NCBI RefSeq assembly: GCF_000425025.1
Contig: NZ_AUKZ01000017.1
Span: 1 to 42,410 of the forward strand
DNA length: 42,410 nt
Direction: 5' to 3'
Origin: Streptococcus castoreus DSM 17536
Lineage (GTDB): Bacteria > Bacillota > Bacilli > Lactobacillales > Streptococcaceae
The first letter of the stretch is position 1; the number at the start of each line of letters is the position of its first letter. The notes under the pieces are model-generated. The model had not been told where the DNA came from. It worked only from the letters and a program-made list of their open reading frames with translations, and ran no database searches. The position numbers and the translations under genes were made by a program. Shown here piece after piece: positions 9,202 to 21,181 of this stretch.

Positions 9202-9226
9202 AACAAGCATCTTCTAAACGCTTGTT
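9202..9226. terminator. Terminator hairpin after the TIGR01906-type gene
   Basis: The inverted repeat AACAAGC/GCTTGTT has T-rich minus-strand downstream sequence. It closes the hemW-side gene cluster that ends at 9264. It resembles the hairpin at 6989-7017 in stem sequence. Confidence 0.6.
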
Positions 9227-9263
9227 CTCTTATTTTATTATTTTGATACCTACCGCAAACGAC

Positions 9264-9890
9264 TTACATTCTTCCCCATTTAATAGCCACAACTAACCCC
9301 CACATGATTATCTCATAGATGAGTAAAAAAAGGATAAAACAGTGCAGAAAAAAGAGTTCTGGGAGAATCCAAATGACGGGATCTTTTAATGGATCAAAAA
9401 GCCAACTGCTATCACCAACAAAAAGAATTTGGTGAAATAGTGTGAAAAAATTGTCAAATCCTATCACGCTAATCATAAGTCCGATTACCAAAGGCAAGCT
9501 TGCCATCAATATTAGTGGCTTTTTAACTAAAAATAGGGTTTTATTTTTGATTCTTTGGTAAAAATAATTAAATGTGGGATAGAAAAGTGTTAAACAAATG
9601 ACTTGTGTTAAGTGGAATAAAAACTTCACATCGCTAAAATGCTTGAGTCCATCAGCAGATGACCCAAAACTGGCAAATTGCAGCTTGGTCACAAAAGGAT
9701 TGGTCAAATAATTGAGCAAACCGTTGTAATTAGAAAGGATTGACTTCTTACTCATAAAGACAACCTGTTCTAACTGTAAGTAGTCCACTTCCAATGGATA
9801 CAAAATCCAAGCCAGGTAAATGGTAATCAAGATAGCGAGTGCCAATAAGCCAAGCCAACTCATCCAAAAATGGCATTTAGCTTTTATCAT
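9264..9890 (-). CDS. Integral membrane protein, TIGR01906-like
   Basis: This predicted membrane protein of 208 residues has a long N-terminal hydrophobic segment (about residues 12-32), central segments near 95-115 and 130-150, and one or two C-terminal segments (about 170-203). The composition and its place after a nagD-like gene fit the TIGR01906 membrane family common in streptococci and lactobacilli, whose function is unknown. I chose the ATG at 9890, not an upstream ATG at 9902. GGGAG lies 5 nt before it, and TGATG couples it to the end of the preceding gene. The assignment to this family is from memory. Confidence 0.8.
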   Translation of the reverse strand: MIKAKCHFWMSWLGLLALAILITIYLAWILYPLEVDYLQLEQVVFMSKKSILSNYNGLLNYLTNPFVTKLQFASFGSSADGLKHFSDVKFLFHLTQVICLTLFYPTFNYFYQRIKNKTLFLVKKPLILMASLPLVIGLMISVIGFDNFFTLFHQILFVGDSSWLFDPLKDPVIWILPELFFLHCFILFLLIYEIIMWGLVVAIKWGRM

Positions 9891-10654
9891 CAGAACTCCC
9901 ATTCATCAAGACTGGATAAGACATGGTTAGGCTGAACCGGTAGACTTGCCACGTCTTCTGGTCTCGTAAAACCGGTAGTTACCAAAATCGTTGCAATGTC
10001 ATTTTGAATTCCTGCCATGATGTCGGTCAAGTAATTATCACCCACCATTACAACTTCAGATCGGTTAACTCCTAAAATATCAAGCGATTTGTTCATAATA
10101 ATAGCATTGGGTTTTCCAATGAAAACAGGTTTCACACGTGTAGCTGCTTCAAGTAAAGCGTTCAACGCTCCTGCTCCCGGCATCAAACCACGCTCTGTTG
10201 GAATATTTAAGTCAGGATTGGTCCCAATAAAGAGGGCACCTTTTTGTATCGCTAAGGTTGCAATAGCTAACATATCATAGGTAACTTGACTATCTAACCC
10301 AACAACTACATACGCAGGGCATTTTGTATCTTCTACATAACCAGCCGCTGCAATAGCTGACTTCAAACCGGTTTCTCCAATAACGTAAGCCGTTTTCCCA
10401 CGATTCATATCATTCATGTAATCAACGGTTGCCATGGTTGCAGTGTAAATGGTTTCAATACCTGTTTGAACATGAAACTGACTTGCTAGCATGGCTTGGA
10501 CCATTTCTGGAGTTCTTGTTGTATTATTGGTCACAAGTAAATAAGGAATTCCTTTCATCTGCAAACGTTCAATAAAACGCTCTCCTGCAAGAATACGGTT
10601 TTTCCCTTGATAAATGGTTCCGTCTAAATCAATTAAATAACCCTTGTAAGGCAC
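9890..10654 (-). CDS. nagD: HAD-superfamily sugar-phosphate phosphatase, NagD-like
   Basis: This is a 254-residue class IIA HAD hydrolase. Motif I is [11 protein letters not shown] (Asp9 nucleophile, Asp11), motif II is LLVTNNTT, and motif IV is [14 protein letters not shown]. The Lys of motif III is probably in KPNAII. Members dephosphorylate small phosphometabolites, and the true substrate here is unknown. It starts with GTG, overlapping the stop of the thioesterase gene by one base (TAGTG). Its own TGA overlaps the ATG of the next gene, so hemW, thioesterase, nagD and the membrane protein probably form one operon. Confidence 0.9.
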   Translation of the reverse strand: MPYKGYLIDLDGTIYQGKNRILAGERFIERLQMKGIPYLLVTNNTTRTPEMVQAMLASQFHVQTGIETIYTATMATVDYMNDMNRGKTAYVIGETGLKSAIAAAGYVEDTKCPAYVVVGLDSQVTYDMLAIATLAIQKGALFIGTNPDLNIPTERGLMPGAGALNALLEAATRVKPVFIGKPNAIIMNKSLDILGVNRSEVVMVGDNYLTDIMAGIQNDIATILVTTGFTRPEDVASLPVQPNHVLSSLDEWEF

Positions 10655-11406
10655 TAGTCTATCTCACTTTCTGTTTTTGGTTGGTTTTGCCACTCAATAA
10701 TAGCTTGGGCATTCAAATGCCCATCTGATGTGATTTGATGGTAAGAGGTTAAGTGATCTAGCTGATAACTAGATGTAATGTGACCACCCGGTGAAACTTC
10801 TTTGATGTATTTTAAGGTCAAACTGACTGGCTGATGCTCTTTTAAAAACGCGTAACCTAAAACATCATACATCCAATCCAAATATTTGCTATTATTCACA
10901 TGACCATTCATATCAATATCAAAATAACGCACGTAGTAATCACGATTGATAGGATTTTCTAGTGGATGCATCTTAGGGGATCGCTGCACTCTTTTGACAA
11001 AATCTACTTTAAATGGGGTAACTAGTTCTTCTGTAATAAGAGCCACTTTACGAGTATTGGGATCTAATAAAGCAAAATAAGCTAAAATATCAACTAATAA
11101 TACTTGATTTTCATCGTAAACACGAAACTTTCGATAACAGAATAACTTGTTATAGGCAAGGGTTTCAGTTTCAATCGTAATGATTTCCTTAAAACGAGGT
11201 AATCGCTTAATACTTACTTGGTAGTCCGTCACGATCCATATTAGTCCGTACATAGCCAATAGATCATTATTACTCCTTCCAAGCCCAGCTGATTGTCTCC
11301 CTGAAACACTCAAACAATAATCTAATAAAAGTGGGTATTTAATGTTAGAATTAACATCACATAATTCAAAAGGAACTTTCATATTCTCTTGATACCTTAA
11401 TCCCAT
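10654..11406 (-). CDS. Acyl-ACP thioesterase (FatA/FatB-like)
   Basis: This is a double hot-dog thioesterase of 250 residues that should hydrolyse fatty acyl-ACP (PF01643 type). The first domain holds [12 protein letters not shown] and [14 protein letters not shown]. The second domain starts with [20 protein letters not shown], which carries the conserved Asp/Asn-His catalytic region. An upstream in-frame ATG at 11451 would overlap hemW, but AGGAG seven bases before the ATG at 11406 and the family N-terminus ([17 protein letters not shown]) support the shorter form. It lies 10 bp after hemW. Members in lactic bacteria supply free fatty acids, and the exact role here is inferred. Confidence 0.88.
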   Translation of the reverse strand: MGLRYQENMKVPFELCDVNSNIKYPLLLDYCLSVSGRQSAGLGRSNNDLLAMYGLIWIVTDYQVSIKRLPRFKEIITIETETLAYNKLFCYRKFRVYDENQVLLVDILAYFALLDPNTRKVALITEELVTPFKVDFVKRVQRSPKMHPLENPINRDYYVRYFDIDMNGHVNNSKYLDWMYDVLGYAFLKEHQPVSLTLKYIKEVSPGGHITSSYQLDHLTSYHQITSDGHLNAQAIIEWQNQPKTESEID

Positions 11407-11416
11407 AACTTTTCTC

Positions 11417-12547
11417 CTACCCCAATATAAACTTCTCAGCGACTGAATCACCTAGAAAAAGACCTTTTTTTGTCATTCTCACAAATGCATCATCTTTAAC
11501 CAAAAGCCCTTGGTCTTGCAATTCTTTAACAATTAGACCATAGCGATCTGCAAACGACACGCCAAATTTTTTTTGAAATTTCTGGACTGATACACCTGAT
11601 TTTTTACGCAAGCCAAGAAAAAACTCCTCTTCCATCATCTCTTCCTGGCTTAAAATCTCTTCATTTAACCGTGCATTCCCATTGGCCACGGTCTCTAAAT
11701 AATGTTGAATGGGCACTCGATTACGATAACGAATACCGTTTAAATAGCCTGATGCTCCCGCACCACAACCAAAATACTCATCATTATTCCAATACACAAG
11801 GTTGTGGCGACTTTCAAATCCTGGTTTTGTAAAATTGGAAATCTCATAATGCTCAAATCCATTAGCTTCCATTTCTGACAAAATATAGTCAAACATTTCT
11901 GCTTCTAAATCTTCTGTCGGTAGCTGCAACTTACCACGGCGCATTTTGTTCATAAAGACCGTATGGTGTTCTAAAATTAAACTGTAAAGACTCAAATGTG
12001 GAATATCCAATGTTAGAGCCTTAGCAACATTTTCTTTAACCTGATCAAGTGTTTGTCCAGGAAGTGCGTAAATCAAGTCAATGGAGATATTGCTAAAACC
12101 AGCTTTTTTTAACGCATCAATGGTTGAATAAATTTGAGCTTCATTATGACTGCGACCAATTTGTTTTAGGTGTTTATCATTAAAAGTTTGAACTCCGAGA
12201 GAAATACGATTGACTGATGAAGCCTTCAAAACATCAATTTTATCAGGTGTTAAATCACCAGGGTTAGCTTCAATGGTAAATTCTTCCAAGACACCTAAAT
12301 CCAAATTTTTAGTTAATTCTGTTAGCAGATAGTTCAGTTGCTGAGCCGTGATAGAGGTTGGAGTGCCACCACCAATATAAAGGGTTTTTAAATTTCTTAT
12401 CTTATAAGAGTCAAATTCCTGGATCAAAGTTCTGAGATAAGCAGCTACAGGCTGATTTTTGATAAAAACTTTTGAAAAGTCACAATAGTAACAAATTTGA
12501 GTACAAAATGGGATATGCACATAGGCTGATGTTGGTTTTTTTGACAT
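11417..12547 (-). CDS. hemW: Radical SAM protein HemW (HemN-like, heme chaperone type)
   Basis: This is a 376-residue radical SAM enzyme. The [4Fe-4S] cluster motif is C15-x3-C19-x2-C22 (FCTQICYYCDF), and LYIGGGTPTS is the SAM-contacting glycine motif. It lacks the extra N-terminal Cys of true oxygen-independent HemN, and its length fits HemW, a heme-binding chaperone often misnamed coproporphyrinogen oxidase. Streptococci of this group do not make heme, which favours the chaperone role. A TATAAT extended -10 ends exactly 6 nt before the ATG with no ribosome binding site, so its mRNA may be leaderless. Confidence 0.92.
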   Translation of the reverse strand: MSKKPTSAYVHIPFCTQICYYCDFSKVFIKNQPVAAYLRTLIQEFDSYKIRNLKTLYIGGGTPTSITAQQLNYLLTELTKNLDLGVLEEFTIEANPGDLTPDKIDVLKASSVNRISLGVQTFNDKHLKQIGRSHNEAQIYSTIDALKKAGFSNISIDLIYALPGQTLDQVKENVAKALTLDIPHLSLYSLILEHHTVFMNKMRRGKLQLPTEDLEAEMFDYILSEMEANGFEHYEISNFTKPGFESRHNLVYWNNDEYFGCGAGASGYLNGIRYRNRVPIQHYLETVANGNARLNEEILSQEEMMEEEFFLGLRKKSGVSVQKFQKKFGVSFADRYGLIVKELQDQGLLVKDDAFVRMTKKGLFLGDSVAEKFILG

Positions 12548-12553
12548 GCTATT

Positions 12554-12562
12554 ATTATACCA
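12554..12562 (-). promoter_or_regulatory. hemW extended -10 promoter, leaderless arrangement
   Basis: On the minus strand TGGTATAAT ends 6 nt before the ATG of hemW. Transcription from this box would start at or within one base of the start codon. I see no convincing -35 box. Confidence 0.55.
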
Positions 12563-12666
12563 CTTTGCAAGAAAATTTGACCCTGTTTAAAACTTTTAAT
12601 CTCCCCTTTTCCATTTTCGTAAAAAACGGATGCTCTATTTTAGAACTTAGAATTCTTTCAAGAAAC

Positions 12667-12708
12667 AACAAAAATGGCGTGTCGTAAAAACGACACACCA
12701 TTTTTGTT
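12667..12708 (-). terminator. glmM operon terminator
   Basis: A long near-perfect hairpin has a core GTGTCGT-aaaa-ACGACAC that is extended by ACAAAAATGG/CCATTTTTGT. It carries one G-U pair in the minus-strand RNA. It reaches into the glmM stop codon and the stem itself supplies the U-rich end. Confidence 0.85.
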
Positions 12709-14059
12709 AACTAACTCCGATTTCTGCACGAATAACATCTGAAATGGTATCAACATAATAGTTCACTTCGTCATGAGTTGGCGCTTCAGCCATAACACGA
12801 AGAAGTGGCTCTGTTCCGCTTGGTCTAACAAGAATACGACCATTCTCCGCCATTTTTTCTTGCATTTCTGCAATAATATCTGCAATAGCAGGAACTTCCA
12901 TGGCATTTTCTTTCATACTATTTTCAACACGGATATTAACTAATTTTTGAGGGTAAATCGTAACCTCATCAGCTAATTCAGAAAGGGATTTCCCCGTTTC
13001 TTTCATAATCTTTGTTAATTGAATAGCCGTTAGTTGACCATCTCCAGTGGTATTATAATCCATGATAATTACGTGACCAGACTGTTCGCCACCTAGATTA
13101 TAACCAGAACGACGCATCTCTTCAACCACATAACGGTCGCCAACGGCAGTAATTTCCTTGTTAATACCATAACTGTCCAAAGCCTTATGGAAACCGAGGT
13201 TAGACATGACTGTCGTCACAATGGTATTTTTAGCAAGAAGCCCTTTTTCGGCTAAATATTTGCCAATGATAAACATGATACGATCACCATCAACAATATC
13301 ACCATTTTCATCAACAGCAATTAAACGATCGCTATCACCATCAAATGCCAGACCAATGTCAGCCCCTGTTTCTTTGACCAATTCTTGAAGTTGTTCTGGA
13401 TGCGTTGAACCAACACCGGCATTAATATTTAATCCCGTTGGCTTTTCACCGATAACAGCAATTTTGGCATTCAAATCTAAAAAGACATCACGTGCCGAAA
13501 CTGAGGCAGCACCATTAGCAGTATCTAAGGCTACTGTCATCCCTTCTAAATCAACACCAGTTGTTACTAAAAATTTTTCATACTTACGAAGACCTTCTGG
13601 ATAATCCACTAAAGTTCCAAGCCCTTCTGCACTAGGACGAGGGAGGTTGTCTGTACTGGCATCTAAAAGGGCTTCAATTTCTAATTCTTGATCATCTGCT
13701 AACTTGAAACCATCATTTCCAAAAAACTTAATGCCATTATCAAGAGCTGGATTGTGGCTTGCAGAGATCATAACACCTGCGCTTGCCTTTTCAGTTCTAA
13801 CTAAATAAGAAACTCCAGGGGTTGCCAAAACACCAAGCTTATAAACCTCAATACCAACGGATAGTAGACCAGCAATCAAGGCTGATTCAAGCATTTCTCC
13901 AGAAATACGAGTATCGCGCGCCACAAAAACTTTGGGTCTTTCGGTTTCATGTTGACTCAAAACGTAGCCACCGAAGCGACCAAGTTTAAATGCTAACTCT
14001 GGTGTTAACTCAACGTTTGCTTCCCCACGAACACCATCTGTTCCAAAATATTTTCCCAT
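12707..14059 (-). CDS. glmM: Phosphoglucosamine mutase
   Basis: GlmM (450 residues) converts glucosamine-6-phosphate to glucosamine-1-phosphate for UDP-GlcNAc and peptidoglycan synthesis. The active serine is Ser101 in [12 protein letters not shown]. The metal loop is FDGDSDR (about 240-246), the sugar-binding loop is GGEQSGH and the phosphate-binding end is [12 protein letters not shown]. It is the last gene of the cdaA-cdaR-glmM operon, a conserved set in Firmicutes in which GlmM can bind and inhibit CdaA. It starts 53 bp after cdaR. A strong terminator overlaps its stop codon. Confidence 0.97.
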   Translation of the reverse strand: MGKYFGTDGVRGEANVELTPELAFKLGRFGGYVLSQHETERPKVFVARDTRISGEMLESALIAGLLSVGIEVYKLGVLATPGVSYLVRTEKASAGVMISASHNPALDNGIKFFGNDGFKLADDQELEIEALLDASTDNLPRPSAEGLGTLVDYPEGLRKYEKFLVTTGVDLEGMTVALDTANGAASVSARDVFLDLNAKIAVIGEKPTGLNINAGVGSTHPEQLQELVKETGADIGLAFDGDSDRLIAVDENGDIVDGDRIMFIIGKYLAEKGLLAKNTIVTTVMSNLGFHKALDSYGINKEITAVGDRYVVEEMRRSGYNLGGEQSGHVIIMDYNTTGDGQLTAIQLTKIMKETGKSLSELADEVTIYPQKLVNIRVENSMKENAMEVPAIADIIAEMQEKMAENGRILVRPSGTEPLLRVMAEAPTHDEVNYYVDTISDVIRAEIGVS

Positions 14060-14112
14060 AATTTACACAAGCCTACTGGCTTCCTCCATTCAATTTTCCT
14101 AGCTATTATCCA

Positions 14113-15069
14113 TTATTTTTTAGTCGTTGTCAACTGAACGGTCACTACTGACGGCTCAATAGAAACTTGATTGGAGGTCAAATGAACCGTTTTACTAGTG
14201 TTTTTGGTAACATCTGAAATATCAACTTTTGCTACAATTTCATCGATAGCATCAAGTGCTTCACGACTTCCCGAAATAAGGGCCGTCTGTTTGGATAATT
14301 TGTATTGAATATCAGATAAACTACTATCCATCACCCCAACAGCCTCAACCCTAATCGGAACGGACTTTGTAATTTTCTTGACACCAACAAATAAGTTAGT
14401 CTTTGCCGGATCAATAACACTAGCCAAGATAGTACCATCAGCAGATACCGCCTGAAGGGTCACTCGACTACTATAATTAGCATCCAATACTTGATCATCT
14501 GGTAATTTAGCAACAACATGGTCAATCAAGGCAATGATCGATTCATCGCTGGTAACTTCAGCCTTGTTAATGCCAGTCTCAATCTTACTAATTTCATAAC
14601 CGTTAGCAATCTGTTTAGGGTCAACACTACCACGAACCGGGAACGTTTTTGATGCCTTTTTACCGATCGTAACAGAAATTTTATCTGGCGATACCGTAGC
14701 TGTCACACCAGAAGGAAGATTTTGCACCTTTAGCGCTACAGTTACTGTCCCTGGTTGACTTTTGGTCAAGTCAGCAACAACTTTAAAATTACGGGTGTCA
14801 CTATTAACTTCAGCATCTAATTTGATTCGGTTAGTAGAGGTTAGATAAACCTCCGCACCGTAAGAATAACCACTGATAAAGTATTTGTCACTATCATATT
14901 TCATATCAATAGGCACATCTTTAAGGGTATGGGTATACGTTTCAATCGAGCTATAAATCTGTGTCCCAGAATTGTTGTGATGATTTGAAGCCGCTGTGAA
15001 AAAAAGAAGAATCGCAAAAAAAACAGAAACCAGACCCAACCAAAGGCGACTGTTAAAAAATCGCTTCAT
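14113..15069 (-). CDS. cdaR: CdaA regulator CdaR (YbbR-domain protein)
   Basis: This 318-residue membrane-anchored protein has an N-terminal transmembrane helix (about residues 9-26, LWLGLVSVFFAILLFFTAAS) and an extracellular part built from repeated YbbR domains, with recurring PVRG/VPIRVEAVG-type strands. It regulates the diadenylate cyclase CdaA and so cellular c-di-AMP. The start overlaps the cdaA end by 4 bp (ATGA), which couples the two. The order cdaA-cdaR-glmM is the conserved one. Confidence 0.93.
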   Translation of the reverse strand: MKRFFNSRLWLGLVSVFFAILLFFTAASNHHNNSGTQIYSSIETYTHTLKDVPIDMKYDSDKYFISGYSYGAEVYLTSTNRIKLDAEVNSDTRNFKVVADLTKSQPGTVTVALKVQNLPSGVTATVSPDKISVTIGKKASKTFPVRGSVDPKQIANGYEISKIETGINKAEVTSDESIIALIDHVVAKLPDDQVLDANYSSRVTLQAVSADGTILASVIDPAKTNLFVGVKKITKSVPIRVEAVGVMDSSLSDIQYKLSKQTALISGSREALDAIDEIVAKVDISDVTKNTSKTVHLTSNQVSIEPSVVTVQLTTTKK

Positions 15070-15917
15070 TTTACTTTTCCTCCTAAGATTTTTTTATACC
15101 ATGGTACTATAACACTTGATTCGCTAATTAAATATGTTCTAAGTACTGTCTCAAACTCACTTGCTGTTAAATCATGTAAAAATTGTCCCTTACGTGCAAC
15201 TGATGTAGCACCCGTTTCTTCAGATACAATAATGGTCAAAGCATCCGAATTTTCAGAAAGACCAATGGCAGCCCTATGCCGAGTTCCAAATTCCTTTGAA
15301 ATACTCATGGATTCTGACAGGGGCAAATAAGCACAGGCTGCTACAATCTTATTTTGTCCAATAATAACAGCACCATCATGAAGAGGGGTATTGGGAATAA
15401 AAATATTAATTAACAGTTGACTCGAAATATCTGCATTTAAAGGAATACCTGTGGCAATATATTCTTGCAAAGTCTGAGTCTGCTCAATAACAATCAAAGC
15501 TCCAATTTTCCGTGGTCCCATATAAGCCACCGATTTGATCAAAGCACCAATTAAAACTTCTTCACTGCTGACGGTTTGTTTTTGTAAAAAGACTTGTGTT
15601 GACCGACCAAATTTTTCAAGCCCTGTCCGAATTTCTGGCGCAAAAATAACCACCCCAGCAATGACTCCATAAGTAATGACTTGATTCATTAGATAAGCAA
15701 TGGTGGTAAAATCAATCCATTCTGCGATAAAACGAATAATCAGAAAGAAAATAACCCCTTGCACCAAGGACATAATCTTGGTTCCCGTCAGTGCCCGAAT
15801 AAAACGGTAAATCAGGTAAGCCACAATTAGAATATCCAAAAGGTGTACAATCACCATCCAGGGATCGGCGAATAAACTTAATAAAAATTTTGTGTTAATA
15901 CCATATAAATTACTCAT
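15066..15917 (-). CDS. cdaA: Diadenylate cyclase CdaA (DacA)
   Basis: This is a 283-residue membrane diadenylate cyclase that makes c-di-AMP from two ATP. N-terminal hydrophobic helices (about residues 15-95) are followed by the DAC domain with LHDGAVIIG and FGTRHRAAIG, the two ATP-binding and catalytic motifs. A longer reading from 15971 exists, but a TGATATAAT promoter lies inside it at 15955-15963. Its transcripts would start after the upstream ATG, so I chose the ATG at 15917. The gene is divergent from murT, with both promoters in the gap. Confidence 0.93.
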   Translation of the reverse strand: MSNLYGINTKFLLSLFADPWMVIVHLLDILIVAYLIYRFIRALTGTKIMSLVQGVIFFLIIRFIAEWIDFTTIAYLMNQVITYGVIAGVVIFAPEIRTGLEKFGRSTQVFLQKQTVSSEEVLIGALIKSVAYMGPRKIGALIVIEQTQTLQEYIATGIPLNADISSQLLINIFIPNTPLHDGAVIIGQNKIVAACAYLPLSESMSISKEFGTRHRAAIGLSENSDALTIIVSEETGATSVARKGQFLHDLTASEFETVLRTYLISESSVIVPWYKKILGGKVK

Positions 15918-15954
15918 ACAATTCTCATTTCTATATAAAATAGATACCAATAAC

Positions 15955-15963
15955 ATTATATCA
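15955..15963 (-). promoter_or_regulatory. cdaA-cdaR-glmM promoter (extended -10)
   Basis: TGATATAAT on the minus strand is a perfect extended -10. It lies 37 bp before the chosen ATG of cdaA. There is no clear -35 box. Confidence 0.6.
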
Positions 15964-16004
15964 CGATTCATAATGTTTTTCTCTATCTAAAATTTAGAAA
16001 CTTA

Positions 16005-16013
16005 TGATAAAAT
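16005..16013 (+). promoter_or_regulatory. murT extended -10 promoter, leaderless arrangement
   Basis: TGATAAAAT ends 6 nt before the murT ATG, which lacks a ribosome binding site. The spacing is the same as at hemW and uvrC in this window. Confidence 0.55.
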
Positions 16014-16019
16014 ATAAGC

Positions 16020-18142
<2,123 letters not shown>

Positions 18143-18262
18143 TTGGGCTTCATTTTGCCTATTATAATCTTAAAAATCTAATTCCTATAATAAAATGAAC
18201 TATTTGGGCACTAATTATAATTCTAAAGGTGTTCACTGATTGTTGTGCTTTACTCTAGCATT

Positions 18263-18294
18263 GTTAAAAGCCCGTCGCAAAACGGGCTTTTAAC
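18263..18294. terminator. Bidirectional hairpin between gatD and pyrC
   Basis: A perfect 13-bp inverted repeat GTTAAAAGCCCGT/ACGGGCTTTTAAC has a 6-nt loop. The stem ends in TTTT on both strands, so it can serve convergent gatD and pyrC. The rest of the 280-bp gap shows nothing else I can name. Confidence 0.7.
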
Positions 18295-18424
18295 ATATCC
18301 CAAATTCTTCAAATCCATAACCAGATTATTACGGTGGTTTCTTCTTGATTTCTAGTAAAAATGAAACTATTTACTCGCATCCCCAAAAGAGGACTGTTCA
18401 TTCTAAAAGGTAATTTTTTATCGC

Positions 18425-19693
18425 TTATTGTTGATAGATAATCTGACCATTTGAAACCGTATATTTAACAACTCCTTTGAGGGTTTCACCAATAAACGGG
18501 GAATTACTCGCTTTTGAGGCAAAGTTTTCAGTAATGACACGCTCCTCTTTATCTGCAAAAATCACCAAATCTGCTGGACCATTCTCTGCTAGATAACCCG
18601 CCTCAAAGTCATAGAGGGAGGCTGGATTAAGCGTCATTTTTTCTAAGAATGACATGAGCGTGAGATGACCTGGTTCAACTAAGTGAGTTAGACCTAGTGA
18701 TAAGGAAGTTTCTAATCCAGTCATTCCAGATGGCGCTTGGGTAATATCCTCAACTGCTTTTTCCTCTTTATGATGCGGTGCATGGTCTGTGGCAATAATT
18801 GAAATCACACCAGATTTCAAGCCTTCAATAACAGCTAAACGATCTCTTTCTGTTCGTAAGGGAGGATTCATTTTCGCATTGGTACCTGCTAAGAGTAAGA
18901 GATCTTCCGTTTTGGAGAAATGTTGTGGTGCCACTTCAGCTGTTACCTTAGCACCTAATTGCTGAGCAAAGGCAACTACTTGAACAGACTCAGCCTTAGA
19001 CAAATGTTGAATGTGGACATGAGCCTGCCTATCATAAGCAATCATAACGTCCCTTGCAATCATACTATATTCCGCTACACCTGTTGCCCCACAAAAATGA
19101 AACTGATCTTTAGCAATATGCTCGTTGAAACCAAGAATACCATTTAACTTGGGATCCTCTTCGTGGAGCGCAATAAAGGTTTGGTTAGCATTAGCTAGAT
19201 CAAATGCTTCTTTTAACACTTGAGAGTTTTCCAATGGAATGCCATCATCAGAAAAGCTAACTGCTCCTGCCTCCAGCAAAGCCTTAAAATCCGTTAGCTC
19301 TTGTCCATTAAACTGTTTGGTCACGCTAGCATTGGTATAGATATGAACCTTTTCTTTAGCAGCACTGGTTAAAACTTCTTGCAAAGTTGTCACATCAGAA
19401 ATAACAGGGTTAGTGTTTGCCATCATGACAACTGTTGTTACACCACCAGCAGCTGCAGCTAAAGCACCCGTATGAATATCTTCTTTATGTGTCTGACCAG
19501 GTTCTCTAAAATGCACATGAATATCTACCAAACCTGGAGCAACGATAAGACCACTTGCATCAATCACCTTAGCCTCTTCACAGTTAATTTCTGGGGCTAT
19601 CTTAACAATTCGTTTGCCATCAATAAGAATATCTGCCACTTGGTCTCGTTGTGATTTTGGGTCCATAACCCGACCATTTTTGATGAGTAACAT
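18425..19693 (-). CDS. pyrC: Dihydroorotase
   Basis: PyrC (422 residues) closes carbamoyl-aspartate to dihydroorotate in pyrimidine synthesis. Metal ligands are in [16 protein letters not shown] (about 58-73), further His residues in ALHEED and HIQHLSK, and the catalytic Asp in [12 protein letters not shown]. The size is that of the class I bacterial enzyme. It stands apart from pyrF/pyrE in this window. GAAAGGAGAGAGC lies before its ATG. The gap upstream (19694-19962) holds no gene that I can see. Confidence 0.95.
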   Translation of the reverse strand: MLLIKNGRVMDPKSQRDQVADILIDGKRIVKIAPEINCEEAKVIDASGLIVAPGLVDIHVHFREPGQTHKEDIHTGALAAAAGGVTTVVMMANTNPVISDVTTLQEVLTSAAKEKVHIYTNASVTKQFNGQELTDFKALLEAGAVSFSDDGIPLENSQVLKEAFDLANANQTFIALHEEDPKLNGILGFNEHIAKDQFHFCGATGVAEYSMIARDVMIAYDRQAHVHIQHLSKAESVQVVAFAQQLGAKVTAEVAPQHFSKTEDLLLLAGTNAKMNPPLRTERDRLAVIEGLKSGVISIIATDHAPHHKEEKAVEDITQAPSGMTGLETSLSLGLTHLVEPGHLTLMSFLEKMTLNPASLYDFEAGYLAENGPADLVIFADKEERVITENFASKASNSPFIGETLKGVVKYTVSNGQIIYQQ

Positions 19694-19962
19694 GCTCTCT
19701 CCTTTCGCTCTTATCTCTTTTACTTACAACACTTTAATATTCTCCAAGGTGAAAAATTCTGTTAAGACTAAGCCTTCTTCAAGAAACATTAGCCTCTAAC
19801 TGAAGATTCAATGACAATTAATAACAACTTTGTTAACCGGTCGTCAGGCTTATCTAAATGGTCTGTATCCCTTGTCAGACTAAGTGTTGTTGATACCAGT
19901 AAACCACAATAAATACCCAAAATTTCAAATCAGAACACTTAATTGCCGTTTATCATCGTCTC

Positions 19963-20616
19963 CTATTTCAACCAATCAATGGGACTTAGCCCTTCTTTTG
20001 CTAAAATAACATTGGCTCTTGAAAAAGGTTTGCTGCCAAAAAAGCCTCGATAAGATGACAAGGGGCTTGGATGGGGACTTTCGATAACATAATGCCTAGG
20101 ATTACTGATCAAGGCTTTTTTCTTTCTTGCATAGGCTCCCCATAAGATAAAGACAACTGGACTGTCTTTTTCGTTCAAAACCTTAATGATAGCATCAGTA
20201 AAAGGTTCCCAAATCAAGCCTGCATGCCCATTTGCCCGCCCCGCCGGAACTGTTAAGCAAGCATTCAAAAGCAACACCCCTTGACTCGCCCAAGTGCTTA
20301 AATCATGATGGTCACGAGTCCCAATATCATCAGCAAGTTCTTGTAAAATATTTTGCAGAGATGGAGGCGCAGGAATCTCTTCTGGAACAGAAAAAGATAA
20401 GCCTTGCGCCTGTTTTGGACCGTGATAAGGGTCTTGCCCCAAAATCAAGACTTTAGTCTCTTCTAATGGTGTCGCCTGCAATGCTTTAAAAACAGTTTCT
20501 CTAGGTGGATAAACAACTCCTGATGAATAAACATCATCTAAAAAACGATTGATTTGACCGTAATAATGGTCTGGTAAAAAGACTTTAATTTTCTCATGCC
20601 AAGTTGAATGTTTCAT
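19963..20616 (-). CDS. ung: Uracil-DNA glycosylase
   Basis: Ung (217 residues, family 1) removes uracil from DNA. The water-activating loop is [19 protein letters not shown] with Asp62. The minor-groove loop is [15 protein letters not shown], carrying the catalytic His. LLLNACLTV is the uracil-recognition strand. It lies 11 bp after the GNAT gene on the same strand, so the two are probably co-transcribed. Confidence 0.97.
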   Translation of the reverse strand: MKHSTWHEKIKVFLPDHYYGQINRFLDDVYSSGVVYPPRETVFKALQATPLEETKVLILGQDPYHGPKQAQGLSFSVPEEIPAPPSLQNILQELADDIGTRDHHDLSTWASQGVLLLNACLTVPAGRANGHAGLIWEPFTDAIIKVLNEKDSPVVFILWGAYARKKKALISNPRHYVIESPHPSPLSSYRGFFGSKPFSRANVILAKEGLSPIDWLK

Positions 20617-20627
20617 AAAGTTCCTTT

Positions 20628-21038
20628 CTAAAATGGTTTGCGTGGAATGATAAAAGCTTTGTCTGTTTTTAAAAATCCCAATTTAGGATAATATTCCAAA
20701 GCTGATGGTGCTGAAAGTAAAACCATCGCTACATCTTCTCCTAGATTTTGAGACATCATTTCAACTAATTTTTTCCCCACTCCTTGACCTTGATAAGATT
20801 TATCTACTGCCAAATCCGAAAGATAACAAACATATGAAAAATCTGTTAAGGCTCGAGCGATTCCAATTAAATGCCCTTCATCCCAGGCAGTCCAAATATA
20901 ATTGGAGTGCTCTAACATTTTAGTAAGTCTAGCAATATCATCAACTGGTCTATTAATACCCGATACGTTTAGGAGATTTGAAAAAGCTTCCACTGAAATG
21001 CTTTGAACTTGTCGAAATAAAAAGGTATCTGTCATCAT
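20628..21038 (-). CDS. GNAT-family N-acetyltransferase
   Basis: This is a 136-residue GNAT enzyme. The acetyl-CoA motif A is [20 protein letters not shown] (about 83-102), and the C-terminal [16 protein letters not shown] is typical of the family. The substrate cannot be told from the sequence. It sits just before ung on the minus strand. Confidence 0.88.
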   Translation of the reverse strand: MMTDTFLFRQVQSISVEAFSNLLNVSGINRPVDDIARLTKMLEHSNYIWTAWDEGHLIGIARALTDFSYVCYLSDLAVDKSYQGQGVGKKLVEMMSQNLGEDVAMVLLSAPSALEYYPKLGFLKTDKAFIIPRKPF

Positions 21039-21130
21039 TTTCCTCCCTTACTGAAACGTAACATTTTGATAGTACTCATAAGTCATCACTTATTAATTTC
21101 CTTTCTAGTTTAGCATATTTTCACTAGAAA

Positions 21131-21159
21131 AACCTTGAAAATAATCTATTTTCAAGGTT
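21131..21159 (-). terminator. ABC importer operon terminator
   Basis: A perfect 13-bp stem AACCTTGAAAATA/TATTTTCAAGGTT with a 3-nt loop lies 23 bp after the permease stop, with T-rich ends in the minus direction. Confidence 0.75.
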
Positions 21160-21181
21160 AATATTCGTCTTTCATACTACT

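Noticed and set aside
15918..15971. Upstream start for CdaA
   Set aside because: An extended -10 box lies inside the extra codons, and the family starts at the hydrophobic region.
19694..19962. Possible small gene between pyrC and ung
   Set aside because: Open frames there are short, without ribosome binding site or recognisable text.
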